Origin: Dillenia suffruticosa
Lineage: Eukaryota; Streptophyta; Magnoliopsida; Dilleniales; Dilleniaceae
DNA length: 64,000 nucleotides
Reading direction: 5' to 3'
Assembly: GCA_033439265.1 (NCBI GenBank)
Contig: JAVTVX010000013.1
Span: 22,424,500-22,488,499 of the forward strand
Under the pieces are notes generated by a model, which saw only the letters and a program-made list of their open reading frames with translations, had not been told where the DNA came from and made no database searches. The translations under genes were made by a program, and so were the position numbers. Below are positions 47,962 through 60,252 of the stretch, piece by piece (the first letter of the stretch is position 1; every line of letters begins with the position of its first letter).

Positions 47962-49551
47962 TTATGACTCAACAAGATTAGTTGGTTCTTGGCTCTCCTT
48001 CAAATGCTCAAGGAAAATTCTCAAGACCTCATAAGTCTCATCTTTTTCCTCGTGTCTCTGGTCTCTTGCGACGAAAACATGAAGTTTATTTTTAACTTGA
48101 ATCCAGCTGCACCCAGGAACTCTTTTCATCTCTTTCATTCTCATCTCTGCTCTAATCATTGACACACACTGCCATCTTCCAGCAGCAGAATGGGCATTTG
48201 AGAGCATTACGTAAGAAGACACATCCGCAGGATCTAATTCCAAGATTCTTCTGGCTGCTAGTTCACCCAACTCCGTATTTGAGTGAATTTGGCAGCCACC
48301 AAGCAGTGCCTTCCAAAACCCGAGTCCCGGATCAAAAGGCAAATTGCCAATAAACCTCTTAGCTTCTTCAAAACGCCCAGAGCGAGAGAGCAAGTCAACG
48401 ACACAAGCATAGTGCTCTGCCTTTAGCATGCTTGGATTCTCTTTTCTAACCATGTTGAAATAAGAATAACCTTTGTCAACAAGACCAGCATAGTTACAAG
48501 CCAGAAGGAGACCAAGAATAGTAACACTATTAGGCTTAAGTCCCGCAACCTGCACTTTATCAAAAAAATCTAACGCTTCATTAGCTTGCCCATTTTGCGC
48601 ATAACCACAAATCATAGCATTCCAAGAAACTATATTTCTTTCTGTGAGTTTATTGAAAATCAAGAGACCATCCTCCATACTTCCACATTTTACATAAAAG
48701 CTTATTAGAGAATTACCAACAAAGACATCAAATTTTCCCAGGAACTTAAGAGCGCAAGCATGTAAACTTTGACCCATCCCAAGAGCTGCTATATTTGCCG
48801 CTGCACTTATGGCACAGGGGAACGTAGATTCATTAGGGTGCATACCTTCTCTAAGCATCTTGATAAAAATATTCACAGCCACTTCATTGTAACCCATTTG
48901 ACTAGACCCACCAATCATTGCGTTCCAAGAAACAACATTTCTCTCCGGCATTGCCCCAAAAAGCATTTCAGCATCCTCAAATTTCCCTTTTTTTAAATAC
49001 CCATGTATCAAACTAGTGTAAGAAACAATATTTGGTTCGTCGGTATCTTCAAAAGCTCTTCTAGCTTCCTCTATGGTACTCAACTTTGCATACAAGTCTA
49101 GAACAGCACTACCAACAAACACATTGCATTGAAGACCTATCTTCGTCGTGAAAGCATGAAATTGCTTCCCTAAATTGAGATCTTTCAGCAATATCGAAGA
49201 GTGAAGTAGGGTGCCGAAAGTGAATTCATTGGGTCTAATGTTCAACACAAGCATTCTTGAGAAAAGATAAATGGCCCTTTCATATTGGTTTTGCTTAACA
49301 AAGCGACCTATAATTGAGGTGGCTACTGACACGTTTAAGTCGGACACTTTGTCGAACACTTGATAAGCGTCTGAGAATTCCCTCAAAGAACTGACTCCGT
49401 CTGCTTCAGCAGCTGCAAAAGCATCCTGGGTTTGGATGAAACTAGTACAAACTGACGCAGTGTGAGTGCTTCTACGGAAATTGATGATGGTTTTAATGAT
49501 AGAAGTCAAATAAAGTGTAGATCTTTTTATCGGAGTGTTGTAGGGGACCAT
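47962..49551 (-). CDS. Pentatricopeptide repeat protein, PLS-E type
   Basis: Intronless, 529 residues. The first 35 residues are basic and hydroxylated without acidic residues (MVPYNTPIKRSTLYLTSIIK), fitting a mitochondrial presequence. The rest is a run of P, L and S-type PPR motifs with signature strings such as NVVSWNAMIGGSSQMGYNEV and NIVSWNAMICGYAQNGQANE. The end has an E-type extension (GFWKALLGGCQIHSNTELGE, PGCSWIQVKNKLHVFVARDQ) but no DYW domain. Such proteins bind organelle RNA sequence-specifically, commonly for C-to-U editing with a DYW partner (family knowledge). The layout recalls Arabidopsis At5g42450, but orthology is only a guess. The ATG at 49551 is the first in-frame start. 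It has no functional link with neighbours. Confidence 0.94.
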   Translation of the reverse strand: MVPYNTPIKRSTLYLTSIIKTIINFRRSTHTASVCTSFIQTQDAFAAAEADGVSSLREFSDAYQVFDKVSDLNVSVATSIIGRFVKQNQYERAIYLFSRMLVLNIRPNEFTFGTLLHSSILLKDLNLGKQFHAFTTKIGLQCNVFVGSAVLDLYAKLSTIEEARRAFEDTDEPNIVSYTSLIHGYLKKGKFEDAEMLFGAMPERNVVSWNAMIGGSSQMGYNEVAVNIFIKMLREGMHPNESTFPCAISAAANIAALGMGQSLHACALKFLGKFDVFVGNSLISFYVKCGSMEDGLLIFNKLTERNIVSWNAMICGYAQNGQANEALDFFDKVQVAGLKPNSVTILGLLLACNYAGLVDKGYSYFNMVRKENPSMLKAEHYACVVDLLSRSGRFEEAKRFIGNLPFDPGLGFWKALLGGCQIHSNTELGELAARRILELDPADVSSYVMLSNAHSAAGRWQCVSMIRAEMRMKEMKRVPGCSWIQVKNKLHVFVARDQRHEEKDETYEVLRIFLEHLKESQEPTNLVES

Positions 49552-50689
49552 TTAGGCGAGTGGAGTTATTGGTCGAGCTAGAAGAATCATGGCCTCTTCC
49601 GCTCTTTTGCATTTCAAGGTAAGAGTTTTGAGATGCTGTTTCTCTAGATAGAACAAGATTTCACTCCTGTTGAGACAGAGCACATGTGGCACAAATTTAA
49701 GAAAAATTGCCAGTCAAATCAAAATAATACCAAGGGTTCGCTCTTGAGTTGCCTTGCTTCTCTAGCTTCTTGCTTCTCCTTGCTATAGATTTTTCATGGA
49801 TTGGTTGACTCCAAGGGAGCCAACGTCTTTCTCAGAGGGCAGAGGAATGAAGGTAGGCGACACCAAATTGCAGCATTGTTAGAAAAAAAAAGGGGAAGAG
49901 TGCCCCAAGCAAGTTGATTTAAAGTGACAACCCGACCTCGGGTGCAAATTTTTGGAAGCCCATGATTTAAAATATTATGCTAATATTCTATTTTTAGTTA
50001 AAATTATTATTTTATTATTTTTTGGGCTTCAGAGTTGTTTTTAGAATAAAATTTCATTTTCTGAAAATCAAATTGAAAATTAATCAACCGTCCAATTCTT
50101 TTGATTGAAATGATTTAATTTGAGCCTTTAGATATGATGAAAGAAAATATAGGATAGAAAATCTTTGTTGTCAAGACATTGAGTGATATCTTATAAATTG
50201 TAAACAATTTATTTCTTCTCTTTTATTATTAATTTTTGTTTATAATAATTTTGATTAATTTAATTAGTTGTAGACAATTTATTTCTTGACTTATCGATGT
50301 TTTCTTTTATATTCACTTAACATAAATTTAAGTTATAACTTTGATTTTTTTTTACATTAATTATTAAGTTCAATTATACCAAGTGATTGGACGAGTTATC
50401 GAGTCGCGAGGCCACCGAAGTGGTCATTCAAGTGATTGGCAAGTTCATAAGGTAATGACAGTCCTGAGCTATGCAAGTTCTATGTAGACTTTGCCAAGAG
50501 TCAAAAGGAGCGTTGTTGTGAAGGGAACGATGATGCACTGTTTCTCTAGGCTACTATAGGCGCAGAGAAAGAGCTCCGTCTTGATTTTCATGAACAGCAG
50601 CACCAACTGACAGGTGGGTTTTACTTGAAAATGGAAGAAATTGCTAGTTGTCCTAATTTTGGCAATAATTCGAGCTTTTCTTCTCTGAA
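49552..50689. other. Intergenic sequence between PPR gene and F-box pseudogene
   Basis: The left part is the PPR promoter side. It includes a small plus-strand frame, ATG at 49589 to a consensus donor at 49618. 49960-50450 is AT-rich with nothing recognisable. Confidence 0.45.
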
Positions 50690-51745
50690 GTCTCCGCATC
50701 CTACCTCGTGACTCATCTTGCTGAGAACTTGGTGTCCTCTTTGTTCTCAAAATGTCGGTTGCTTGATCATTTGAGGCTTGAAAAATGCAGTGGATTGCAA
50801 AGTGTTGATCTGAATGTGGATAACAGTCTTCAGACATTGATCCTGTTGGACAGTCCAAACATGGCTTGTATTTCAATCTCTTCGACCCTAAAAAAGTTTT
50901 GGTATCATGGTGCCCTTCCAAGGATTTGGATGAATAACATTCCGACTTGGATGATGCAATGTGCGACTTTAAAGACGGACCTGGCCAAAATGAGTTTGAT
51001 GTTGAGGAAGTAATGCCTCTCCTTCAATCCCTAAAGAATGTTCATAGTTTGGCCCTGAGTGTCTGGCTTCTTGAGGTGAATTAAATTTCCAAATACACCG
51101 TTACAAGTAAAATTAGGATTTTTCCCATGAGGCCTTATCATGGCCCACAAAGAATTCATGATGTGAAACACAGAGACAAAGGGCTGATCTTTGAATAGGA
51201 AAAAAAGCAGATCCCAACAAATTCAGATGAATAAATCTGTTACCTGCCTAGTCAATTATTAAATTTGTCACCACAAACAGCATTTTTTTCATTAATATCC
51301 TTTCAGTATTCTGACTCTGCAATTTGTATATGTTAAAAGTGGTTATGTTCAGGTGGAGTCATTTTTGAGAGACTTGAATTCCAATTCTAGAAGTTGAAAG
51401 GATTCTGGTGGGTAGATTCTGTCATGAACAAATCAAAGCAGGGCCCAATCGCTTGCTTATGAAGATAAACTCCACGTTAGGAAAAGCTCTTCATCAACGT
51501 AAGTGCTTGTTTCACAGCTTTTAAGATTTTGTGGCATTGCTTTAATTTGGATATCAATGATCTCCTCCAAAATGCAGATCAACCCAACTCGGGAGTCCTT
51601 TGTCGTGCCCACATTTCACCAATTTTGGCATGAACCTTACACATGGATTGATTGTTCAAATGTCAATTCTGTTGATTCAAAGCTGGCCCATCTTGAGTTT
51701 GTCAAGTTGGTTGGTAGTCCATATGACGGGTACAGGTGCTATTAA
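50690..51745 (+). pseudogene. Broken F-box/LRR paralogue, 5'-truncated
   Basis: The sequence parallels the intact gene at 52671-54066 from about its residue 155 onward. HLRLEKCSGLQSVDLNVDNS corresponds to SLQLEKCNGLRCVNIKANDY. LSVWLLE plus a GT donor (51075) corresponds to LSGWLLE, and then (near 51350-51400) a WLCSGGVIFERLEFQF-like segment follows. FWHEPYTWIDCS corresponds to FWHEPQQWIDYS. The F-box and first LRRs are missing, the frame shifts near 50985, a stop follows EFQF, and the last exon ends early at 51745. It lies in tandem, same strand, 0.9 kb upstream of its intact copy, so it arose by local duplication and decayed. Confidence 0.88.
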
Positions 51746-52670
51746 TGGATTTAGTTCTGGCAAAAGCAGTTAATAGATCCAAGTTCCATCCAAGGAATAC
51801 CCATATGGCTTCGTAGATGACAGTAGCAGTTGCCTAGCTCCCAAAAGTGACAGATTCCAATGAGTGTCCCGTGTTTCACTCTCCACTGCATCAAATGTAA
51901 CTGTTGGTATTATTTTCTCACTGGTCAAAATAGAAAGCCTATCCCTGCCTTTACTAGAATGCAGTCTTGTCCTGCTCTGCTATTGAAAACCTTTTAATCT
52001 CCTAAATGCAAGCTTGTTTGCTCCTTTACTTGTCAATACATAGGATTGATTCTGTTTTGTTTGTCATGGCAATCCACGATCTAACCAAAAACATGGTTCA
52101 TAAACCACCAGTCGCTCCCCACAAATAATTCTTCATGTATCCATCTGGTCTGACCAATGATGTGCCTTGTTCTGGGATTCAGTCAATGAGATCAACTAGA
52201 CCCTTCTGTCTATTTACTTTTTAATGGGAATGAGTCCCTGCTTAGACAACTGCCATGACATGGATTGTTTATAGTCCAATCAAGAGAACTTCCCTCTAGA
52301 GGGTCTGTCTGCCTCCAAGGTCATTTCAATAAGAATTTTGCCTCTCTTATTGATTCATGAGTCTCCAGTCCATAAAATACAAACTGCATCTGTTGGCATT
52401 TGTGATTTGTCTCAAGTTTCTGATTTCCGGTCAAATGCATAATCCTTTCTAATTGTAATTCCACGACCATTTTGTAAAGCAGCCAAAAGCATAGGCATAT
52501 TCCGCTCCACATAATTTTTGTATCCAGTATGTGACTTAAATATGCTGCATATTCCTTTCTGATAGAAATTCCATTCTTCTTAAAGCAGAAAAAGGCATCG
52601 ATGTGGTTGAATTCTTGAAAAATATCTTTCTTCTTGCTCTCTGCAGACAAATTTTTGAAAAAAAAATATC
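51746..52670. other. Spacer between the F-box pseudogene and the intact F-box gene
   Basis: No coding signal on the plus strand. Minus-strand frames at 52321-52771 are shadows or chance. Promoter of the F-box gene presumably lies here. Confidence 0.5.
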
Positions 52671-54066
52671 ATGGAGCATGAGCAACTCGACTTCATAAGC
52701 AATATACCAGTGGAGGTCCTTTGCCATATCATCTCTTTCCTTCCATCAAAACAGGCAGTGAGAACTAGCATCCTCTCAACCTTGTGGAAGAGTCTCTGGA
52801 CAACGCGAGATACAAATTTGGGGTTCAGTTTAGATGATTTAACCGGAGAAGAAGAAGCTAGGCAAAATTTGTTGAGAACTATCAGTATGTCGTTGGAGAC
52901 GAATGATGGGCATCATCAACAATATAGACTCCGTTTTAACCCAACAGAAATTGTAAACAAGATGGACGAGTTGTTTTTTATAGCAACCAAAGGAGTAGAG
53001 AGGGAGCTTCATCTCAACTTCTCAAGAGGGATCGATGTAAATGATTTCAGTTTGAACTTGGGCATGTCAACTTGCCCTTCTTTTGCTGGATTTCCAGGTT
53101 TTTCTACTCTTAAGACTCTTCACGTCAGATCAGTCACCCACCATGCTTCAAGCTTCATATCTTCTTTTTTCTCCAACTGTGAGGTACTGGAAAGCTTGCA
53201 GCTTGAAAAGTGCAATGGATTGCGTTGTGTCAATATCAAAGCAAACGATTATCTTAAGATGTTGGTTGTCTCGGACTGCCCAAATATATCTAACCTGAGC
53301 GTTTCAGCTCCTAATCTCCGTAGCTTTTCTTATCAAGGAGTCCTTCCCCAGATTCAGTTGGACAACATCCCAAATTTGGATTACGTGAAGCTCGATTTTA
53401 CATCCGTCACAAGCCATCACGAATTCGACTGCGAAGAAATTGTGCATCTTTTGGCTTCTCTGAAAGATGTCGAGACTATGATTCTCAGTGGCTGGCTTCT
53501 TGAGGTATGTGCGTCCATACATTCAAATCATGTCTACTTGTCTCTCAAGTTCATTGTCCAATAACTCCCAACTTATGGTTCGACCAAAAGTGGCTGTGTT
53601 CGGGAGGAATCATATTCGAGTGGCTAGATTTTCAGTTCAACAAGTTGAAGCAATTGCAGTGGGTGGATACTGTAATTGACAGAGCCAAACAAGACTCACT
53701 TACGTGGTTTCTACGAATAACACCCACATTGGAAAGGTTATTCATTCGAGTAAGTGCCTTTTCTTAGGTATTTTATGCTCCGTTCAAGTGTTTTAGTTTG
53801 CATGTTGTTGATCATTTGTCTATCTAAATTTACAGATCGATCAGAATCGTAGGTCTGTCATGCCTCCATATTCTCATGATTTCTGGCACGAGCCTCAACA
53901 ATGGATTGATTACTCCATTTTGAAACCTAATGCTTCGTATCTTCAAAACCTAAAAGTGTTCAAGCTCATCGGGGTAGACAGTGAAGATCAACTACTAATA
54001 ACGGATCATTTCCTCATGAAGGCTGTTAATCTCGAGTCGATGATTGTAATCTCAGCAGATAATTGA
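52671..54066 (+). CDS. F-box/LRR (FBD-type) protein
   Basis: Three exons, 52671-53504, 53591-53749 and 53836-54066, all introns phase 0 with GT..AG, giving 407 residues. Residues about 6-45 form the F-box (LDFISNIPVEVLCHIISFLP then SKQAVRTSILSTLWKSLW), which docks on the SKP1 adaptor of SCF ubiquitin ligases. Leucine-rich strands follow from about 120 to 290, e.g. STLKTLHVRSV, LESLQLEKCNGLRCVNI and YLKMLVVSDCPNISNLSV. A C-terminal part holds WLCSGGIIFEWLDFQFNKLK and FWHEPQQWIDYS, as in plant FBD-related F-box proteins. The target protein is unknown; this is one of the largest and fastest-evolving plant families. A decayed tandem copy lies upstream. The ATG at 52671 directly precedes the F-box. 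Confidence 0.9.
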
Positions 54067-56134
54067 TGGCATGTTGTAAATATCTCTAAGATTCAAACAC
54101 AGAAGAAACCAACATCAAACTCAACAAGTTTAGAATAGTCATTGATGGCATGATTGTAATCTCAGCAGAGAACCATTGATGGCATGATTTCTTAATTAAT
54201 TTAATTACGCTTTTAGATTTTTTTTTAAAGTAAAAATTAGAAATTGAGACCAAAAGTCCATTTAAATTAGAGCCCAATTGAACAAAGCCTATTTTCAAGA
54301 TGATAGCCCATGATCAATTGCAACCCAATTGAGTCAAGCCCAACATTAAACTCAAGCCCAAGTGGAAGCACAGTCTCAAATGAGTCCCAGCCTCCCTCCC
54401 CCCCACGCGTGAAGAACCAGCGCAAGCTGTGAATATGAGAAACAGGATTTAGCAAGCTATTGAATTGGAAACAACAATCGAAGAGGAAAAAGGAAAGAAA
54501 ATCTAAGCCTAGGGCTTGCAGGAAATCAAGTCCCCGCTCTTTGTTCTTGTTTTTCCGCTGTTCAGTAGCTCTCAATTTTGTTAGCCAAGAAACTCTCAAT
54601 TTTAATTCTAGATTAGTTCAATTCACAGTAGCATCCACCGTCAATCTTCGTCGACTTCGTGTTCCGTTCGATTTCACCAATTCCTTCAATCTTCAGCCGT
54701 CAATCATCCATCGTCTTTGCCTCTACTTCGAGTTCCATCGCGTTCGGTCATCAGCTTCGGTTCGATTCCTCTTCGCGTTCGAGTCTAACTCTTCAATTTC
54801 ACCGCCGAACAGTCACTTCGTCACAGCCGTTTCGACCACCGTTTGTTCCAATAGCCAACGCCGTTGATTTCACCAGATTCAGTCACCAATTTCCTCAGAT
54901 TCCACAGCCGACTTCGAGTTCTCCGCCATCTTCATCTTCGACTCTTCTCTGTTCGCCTTGAATCCTCGCCATCTCAGTTCGTTTTCCGGTCTATAGACGC
55001 TTCCAGTCCCTGTTCATCTTCGTCCTCGAATCGCCTCTGTTCGTCTTCGTATGCAAAGCCGCGTGTTCGAGTCTCATCATCTTCAGCAGTCTCCGATCAG
55101 TTCGCCAACTTCGCCGTCCGCCTCTGCCGTCGATTGGGCATCAGCCTCCGCCTTGACTCTTCGAACGCCGCCATCGAACCGTCATCGAAGCCCTAGCCCT
55201 AATTCCCCCGGTCTGCGCGACTATTCATCTTCTCCTTTGATTTTTATTTCTATACAAAACTTTAAGTGAGCAAAAAATAAATTCCGTTTCTAAATCCGAT
55301 TGTAAGTAACAGGGTTTCCAATGTAGCACTATCTCTTTCAACCATTATTGTGCAGGACAATATTGTGGCTCCTTTATTGTTGATGGGTCCCTAGAAACCA
55401 ATTTTGATACACACAGAAAACTGAATAAAGAAGTAGTTAATGTTGATGATTCAAAAGTCAACGTTACATACAAAAAGATCCATTTCCGGAAAGTAATGCT
55501 AAACGAATTCTCAAATGAAGTGTAAAATAGAATTCCAATGTAGCATCCTTATACTTCCTTATTCCTAATGACTCAAAAAAATGGATGGTGTTAGCCAAAC
55601 GGGTGAATAAGACCGCCCAAATTTCACTGAACTTTGTCTTTCAATTTTCTTCAAATCACCATCAGTAATATCGTATGAAACTTTCCGCCCAAAAAAAAAA
55701 AATATATATATATATATATCGTATGAAACATCTTGTATGGAGGCCCATGATTGGCAACAAAAACCTCGTTTTTGATAACGCCACCGAGAAACACGATAGA
55801 CCCTCCAATGTTGGGCCAGTTCAGTCATGGTTGGGCCAAGGTTCTTGATTTTTGGGGCTTTGGGTTTTTTTTGAGTATGGTACGGAACCACTCGAACGGT
55901 TTATATAATTTCTCAAATTAATAAGTGACGGTGATATATTTTCTTAATTATAAATCCAAGAGAGATTATTTTTTAGCTGTTCTTATCGTAATTGAATCAA
56001 ATTAAATTAATCACCATTATTTCTCAAACCAAAACCGAGCCCAAGAAATAGACACGCAAAAACGGGACTGACTTTTGTCTGAACCTCCGATCCCTGACTC
56101 CGTCTCAACGACCGCAGCAGAGGAAACCGTGGCC
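54067..56134. other. Intergenic sequence with a C/T-rich, stop-poor block
   Basis: 54600-55200 is strongly C/T-rich on the plus strand and open in all three plus frames at once, giving Ser/Arg/Pro-rich conceptual peptides. That is a composition effect, not coding evidence. It may be the leader of an old retroelement. 55530-56134 includes an (AT)n tract (55701-55718) and the DapF promoter. Confidence 0.45.
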
Positions 56135-59100
56135 ATGGCCGCCGCCATCTCTCTCTCTCTCTCCTTGTCCTCTCACCGCCGCCATTCTTTCTCCTCCATT
56201 CTCACATCCTCCTCTCGCTCTTCCCCTCCTTGTCCTCCGCTCTCTCTCCCCTTTCTCAAAACCCTCAAAGACCCTAATTTCCGAATCTGCGCCTCTTCTT
56301 CCATGAGCGTTCAAGCTCCTATGGAATCATCGCAGACCTCATTTCTTGATCGGAGAGAGAGTGGATATCTGCACTTCGTGAAATACCACGGTCTCGGCAA
56401 CGACTTCATTTTGGTAATCACTTTCTCTCAATCTCGATCAAATTGTTGATGTATTTCATTGATTTAGTTGAGTTTTTCTTCAATTTGTGATTTTTTTGGG
56501 ATTTAGGTTGATAACAGAGACTCGTTGGAACCTAGGGTCACGCCGGAGCAAGCGTTGAGGCTTTGTGATCGGAACTTTGGGATTGGGGCTGATGGAGTGA
56601 TTTTCGCTATGCCGGGAAGTAATGGTGCTGATTATACTATGAGAATCTTCAACTCTGATGGGAGTGAACCTGAGGTATTCTTGAACGTTAATTAGAAACT
56701 GACTTGTTCTTTATGTTCAGAATTTTGCTATGTTTTGATTCAGAACAAATGTTAGGGTTTCTTTTTATTTTTTATTTTTTGTGTGTGTGTCCTATGATCA
56801 TCTTTAATAACAAACAAATATCTTTAGTGCCAATGATTTTAGATCTTTTTATACCAAATATTGGTGTGCCAATTGCATACCATATTTTTGACAAATTCGG
56901 CATGTGTACCACTTTTTGTTACTTGGTGGGCTGGTCATCTTTGGTATCATGCGGACATCTTTTGGCAAAAGAGTGTATATTTTGTGCCATGTTATTATGT
57001 TTATACCAATCTGACTATTTTTTTTTAATCTCCATTGCCTCCCACATTTTGGACCATGACGAATCCAATATCAAAGTGGTATTATAAAATGTCCTTTTGT
57101 GTATATGGTATGTAAAAGCACTTGTTGTGCGCATATAGCACATGTAATATTTTGCATTGCGGTCATACTTTTGCTGTATTTTACCTGGCTTTCAGAGGCT
57201 GTAACTTCTATGGAGTGGTGGGAACAAAGTAGATAGTTGAAGTGTCTCCTCTTTATTGGAAAGTTGAATTTGACGGGCCTTTCGAAATTTCGTTGGCCTA
57301 GAATTTAGACTGGAGAAGAATGATGGAAGTTAGATTATATCCTCTGTTTTTATCTTCGGTAGCTACCAGCTTTTGCTTAGTGTGGTATACAAAACCTTTG
57401 ACCCTCATTTGCTTTTAATATTGCCTTTTAGATACTTGGACTGAACGTTGCATTTTACTTTAACAGTTGTGTATTATATAAAGAATCCGCAACAAATTAA
57501 GGGACGAAAAAATTAGTTATTCACTCAGAGCGAGATTTGGGGAGACAGTCACTTTATTCTTTTTTGTAATCATTGGCTAGGACATTGATAGTAATATTTT
57601 ATACTGTTAAGCAGAGATGGGTTTTTCTTTAGGGAGGTGGGGGTAGGGGTGTGATGTTTTGAGACTCTGGAAGGACATAGAAGGAACAAATTCAATGACG
57701 AGGTGGCACCTGTCAATAAGATATCAACCATGGTTGATTTCATTCTTGTTGTATGGGTGCTCAGAATTTTCTTATCATGTAATGTCTCTTGTTCTTCGGC
57801 TTTTCTAGAACTTGATACCGTGATTTTCCTTTTCCTTCTCAGATTTGATACTGTGAAGTCTGTTCTACCCTCCCTTCTTTACAATTCTGTGACTTGTAAA
57901 GTTCGTTTATGAGGATGAGTTTGCTTGTCTCAATGTCTTCATCACATGCATGTTATTGACTCTGACACTCATTCCTTTTCTATTCTGTAGATGTGTGGTA
58001 ATGGCATGCGGTGCTTTGCCAGATTTATTGCTGAGCTTGAGAATACACATGGGAGACGGAGGTATTATGTTAGGTTGATTTCAAATTTCTGTTGATTAAA
58101 TTCTTTTTGTTGGGGGTGAGGTGGGGTAGCCTAGCAGCTTCATGAGCATGGCAGATTCGGTATAGATGGCCACATGCTTAATCCTATACCTTTTAATTAT
58201 TTGTGCAGCTTTACTGTACATACTGGTGCAGGGTTAATTGTTCCTGAGATCCAAGAAGATGGGAAGGTATAATCTCCTATCATCATGTTGGTTTATGTCA
58301 GAACTTCATAGATGCTTATATCTTTAACAATTATATCAATGTAATCTTTGACTGGTTAGATGTTTAAAGTGAGTGACATGATTATCCTGTCACGTGTCCA
58401 AGCTTCAGGTTGTTATCATTTATCATTCTTCAGAAAAATCTTTAATGGATCAAAGAAAATCTAAGCAATTATGCCACGTGCTTGTGTTTTCTCTCATAAA
58501 CTTTGTTCATAGATGTAAGATTTCAACAACCCACTCAAAAGCAATTTGGAATGTTGGATCTACCTTTCCAAATAAAAATTGCATTTGTGTTCCAGTGTAG
58601 TTCTAAAATGATTTGCTGTGATAAAATTATTTAAGGAAATGGTGTGGTCTATTTCAATATCAGGTTAGAGTGGATATGGGAAAGCCCATACTCAAAGCGT
58701 CAGACATACCTACAAAATTACCTGCACATAAGGATGAATCTGTTGTTAAATCAGAGCTAGTGGTAGACGGAGTAATCTGGAGTGTGACTTGTGTAAGTAT
58801 GGGAAATCCTCACTGCGTTACCTTTGGTTCAAAAGATAACCAGGTAAGGAGTTTCATTTAACTGCCATCCCCTTTTTTTTTCCTTTTTTAATATACAATA
58901 TTATTCTCTAACTGATCTTGCATCCTGATTTTGATCTCTAAATGCATTCTTACTTGTAAGTGGACAGGATCTAGTGGTTGATGAACTAAATTTAGCAGAT
59001 ATTGGTCCAAAATTTGAGCATCATCGTATGTTTCCAGCCCGAACAAATACAGGTTAGCTTATTTTATGATTTACAGGTTACAACCATCTTATGTGTTTTA

Positions 59101-59735
59101 GACAAAATTAATGCTATATTGCGGATATTGATTTGTATTTTGGATAATTTGATACCTCATCTGAGTTGGTGTGTCAAAACCCCATTACAGCAATCAAGAA
59201 GGCTCGTCTTTTGCATTCTATATTACCCCGTCATATATTTTACTTGTAATATTTGTCTAACTTCTTCTCATTAATAATGAGTTCCATTCCTTTGGACTTT
59301 GCAGAATTTGTCCAAGTCTTTTCTCCATCTCATCTGAAAATGCGTGTATGGGAACGAGGGGCAGGTTGGTTATACATTAAAGTGGTGGCTAAAATTCTGT
59401 CATGGTTGGCCACTTTGATCTTTTGATTGTCCAATGTGGAAGCACTAATGAAAAGGTCTTGAAACAGGGGCAACACTAGCCTGTGGAACAGGAGCTTGCG
59501 CAGTGGTGGTTGCAGCAGTTCTTGAGGGCCGTGCTGCGAGAGTAAGTCAGTGATACCACATATTTGGAAGATTAAAGGGTAAATTAACTTACGCATTGTA
59601 ACCTTTCTTGTGAAACAGAAATGCACTGTGGATCTTCCTGGAGGGCCATTAGATATTGAATGGTGGGAGAAAGACAACCATGTCTACATGACAGGCCCTG
59701 CGGAGGTAGTCTTTTATGGATCAGTGGCCCTATGA
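56135..59735 (+). CDS. DAPF: Diaminopimelate epimerase, chloroplastic
   Basis: Nine exons: 56135-56413, 56507-56674, 57991-58061, 58209-58266, 58664-58843, 58968-59052, 59305-59364, 59468-59541 and 59619-59735. Introns are GT..AG with consistent phases; 363 residues. The enzyme interconverts LL- and meso-2,6-diaminopimelate, the step before decarboxylation to lysine, in the plastid. Residues 1-55 are a Ser-rich transit peptide. The core shows HGLGNDFIL (85-93), FGIGADGV, the first active-site cysteine in [12 protein letters not shown] (Cys151) and the second in [13 protein letters not shown] (Cys306), plus MGNPHCVTF. Both catalytic cysteines and the full domain length are present. The ATG at 56135 sits in a good context (gccATGgcc). 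An upstream in-frame TTG is not needed. Intron 2 is long (1.3 kb). Confidence 0.97.
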
Positions 59736-59862
59736 AGTTTCTCGGTCTCTTTGACATGGATGGGATTTATTATCCCATCTCGCTGATGCTTTTTTTTTTT
59801 TTGGTGGAAATGCAAGACTTAAGCATTTGTTTTAGGCATTGACTGTTGCTGTGATTGTGCCC

Positions 59863-60166
59863 TAGTTAGAAATATGTGGTCTCTCATGTATTCATAGAAT
59901 ATTTAATTAAGTGGGGAGATCTGCCCTTGTATTGTCCTAATGTCTTCCTGTTCGAGGCAGGCAATTTCTGTGTTCATTAGATTGGCCTAGACTGATTCCC
60001 CCGCCCAGCTTTGTGCGCTAGTTTGAAATGTGTAGTCTCTCATGTATTCATAGAATATTTAATTAAGTGGGGAGATCTGCCCTCGTATTGTCCTAATGTC
60101 TTCCTGTTCGAGGCAGGCAATTTCTGTGTTCATTCGATTGGCCTAGACTGATGCCCCCGCCCGACC
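59863..60166. repeat. Tandem duplication downstream of DAPF, unit 156 bp
   Basis: The copies start tagttagaaatatgtggtct (59863) and tagtttgaaatgtgtagtct (60019). They share ctcatgtattcatagaatat and gtcttcctgttcgaggcagg, and differ by only a few bases. The first copy probably overlaps the DAPF 3' UTR, so the duplication could offer two polyadenylation contexts (inference). Confidence 0.9.
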
Positions 60167-60252
60167 GAATTAACTTCAAAAACAAAAAAAGAAACTTTTA
60201 AAACAACACTTTTCAAAAAATATTTTCAAAATTATCATACATATGTCGTGAG

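Noticed and set aside
50469-50921. 150-codon minus-strand frame
   Set aside because: Antisense to the F-box pseudogene, no family similarity.
53507-53590. Possible read-through of F-box exon 1 giving a 297-residue product
   Set aside because: A consensus GT donor at 53505 and AG acceptor before 53591 restore the family pattern, so the read-through is taken as intron.
54460-55269. Overlapping Ser/Arg-rich frames
   Set aside because: Openness in all three plus frames is explained by C/T-rich composition; no domain seen.
56075-56134. Longer DapF N terminus from a TTG
   Set aside because: The ATG at 56135 has a strong context and a complete transit peptide follows it.
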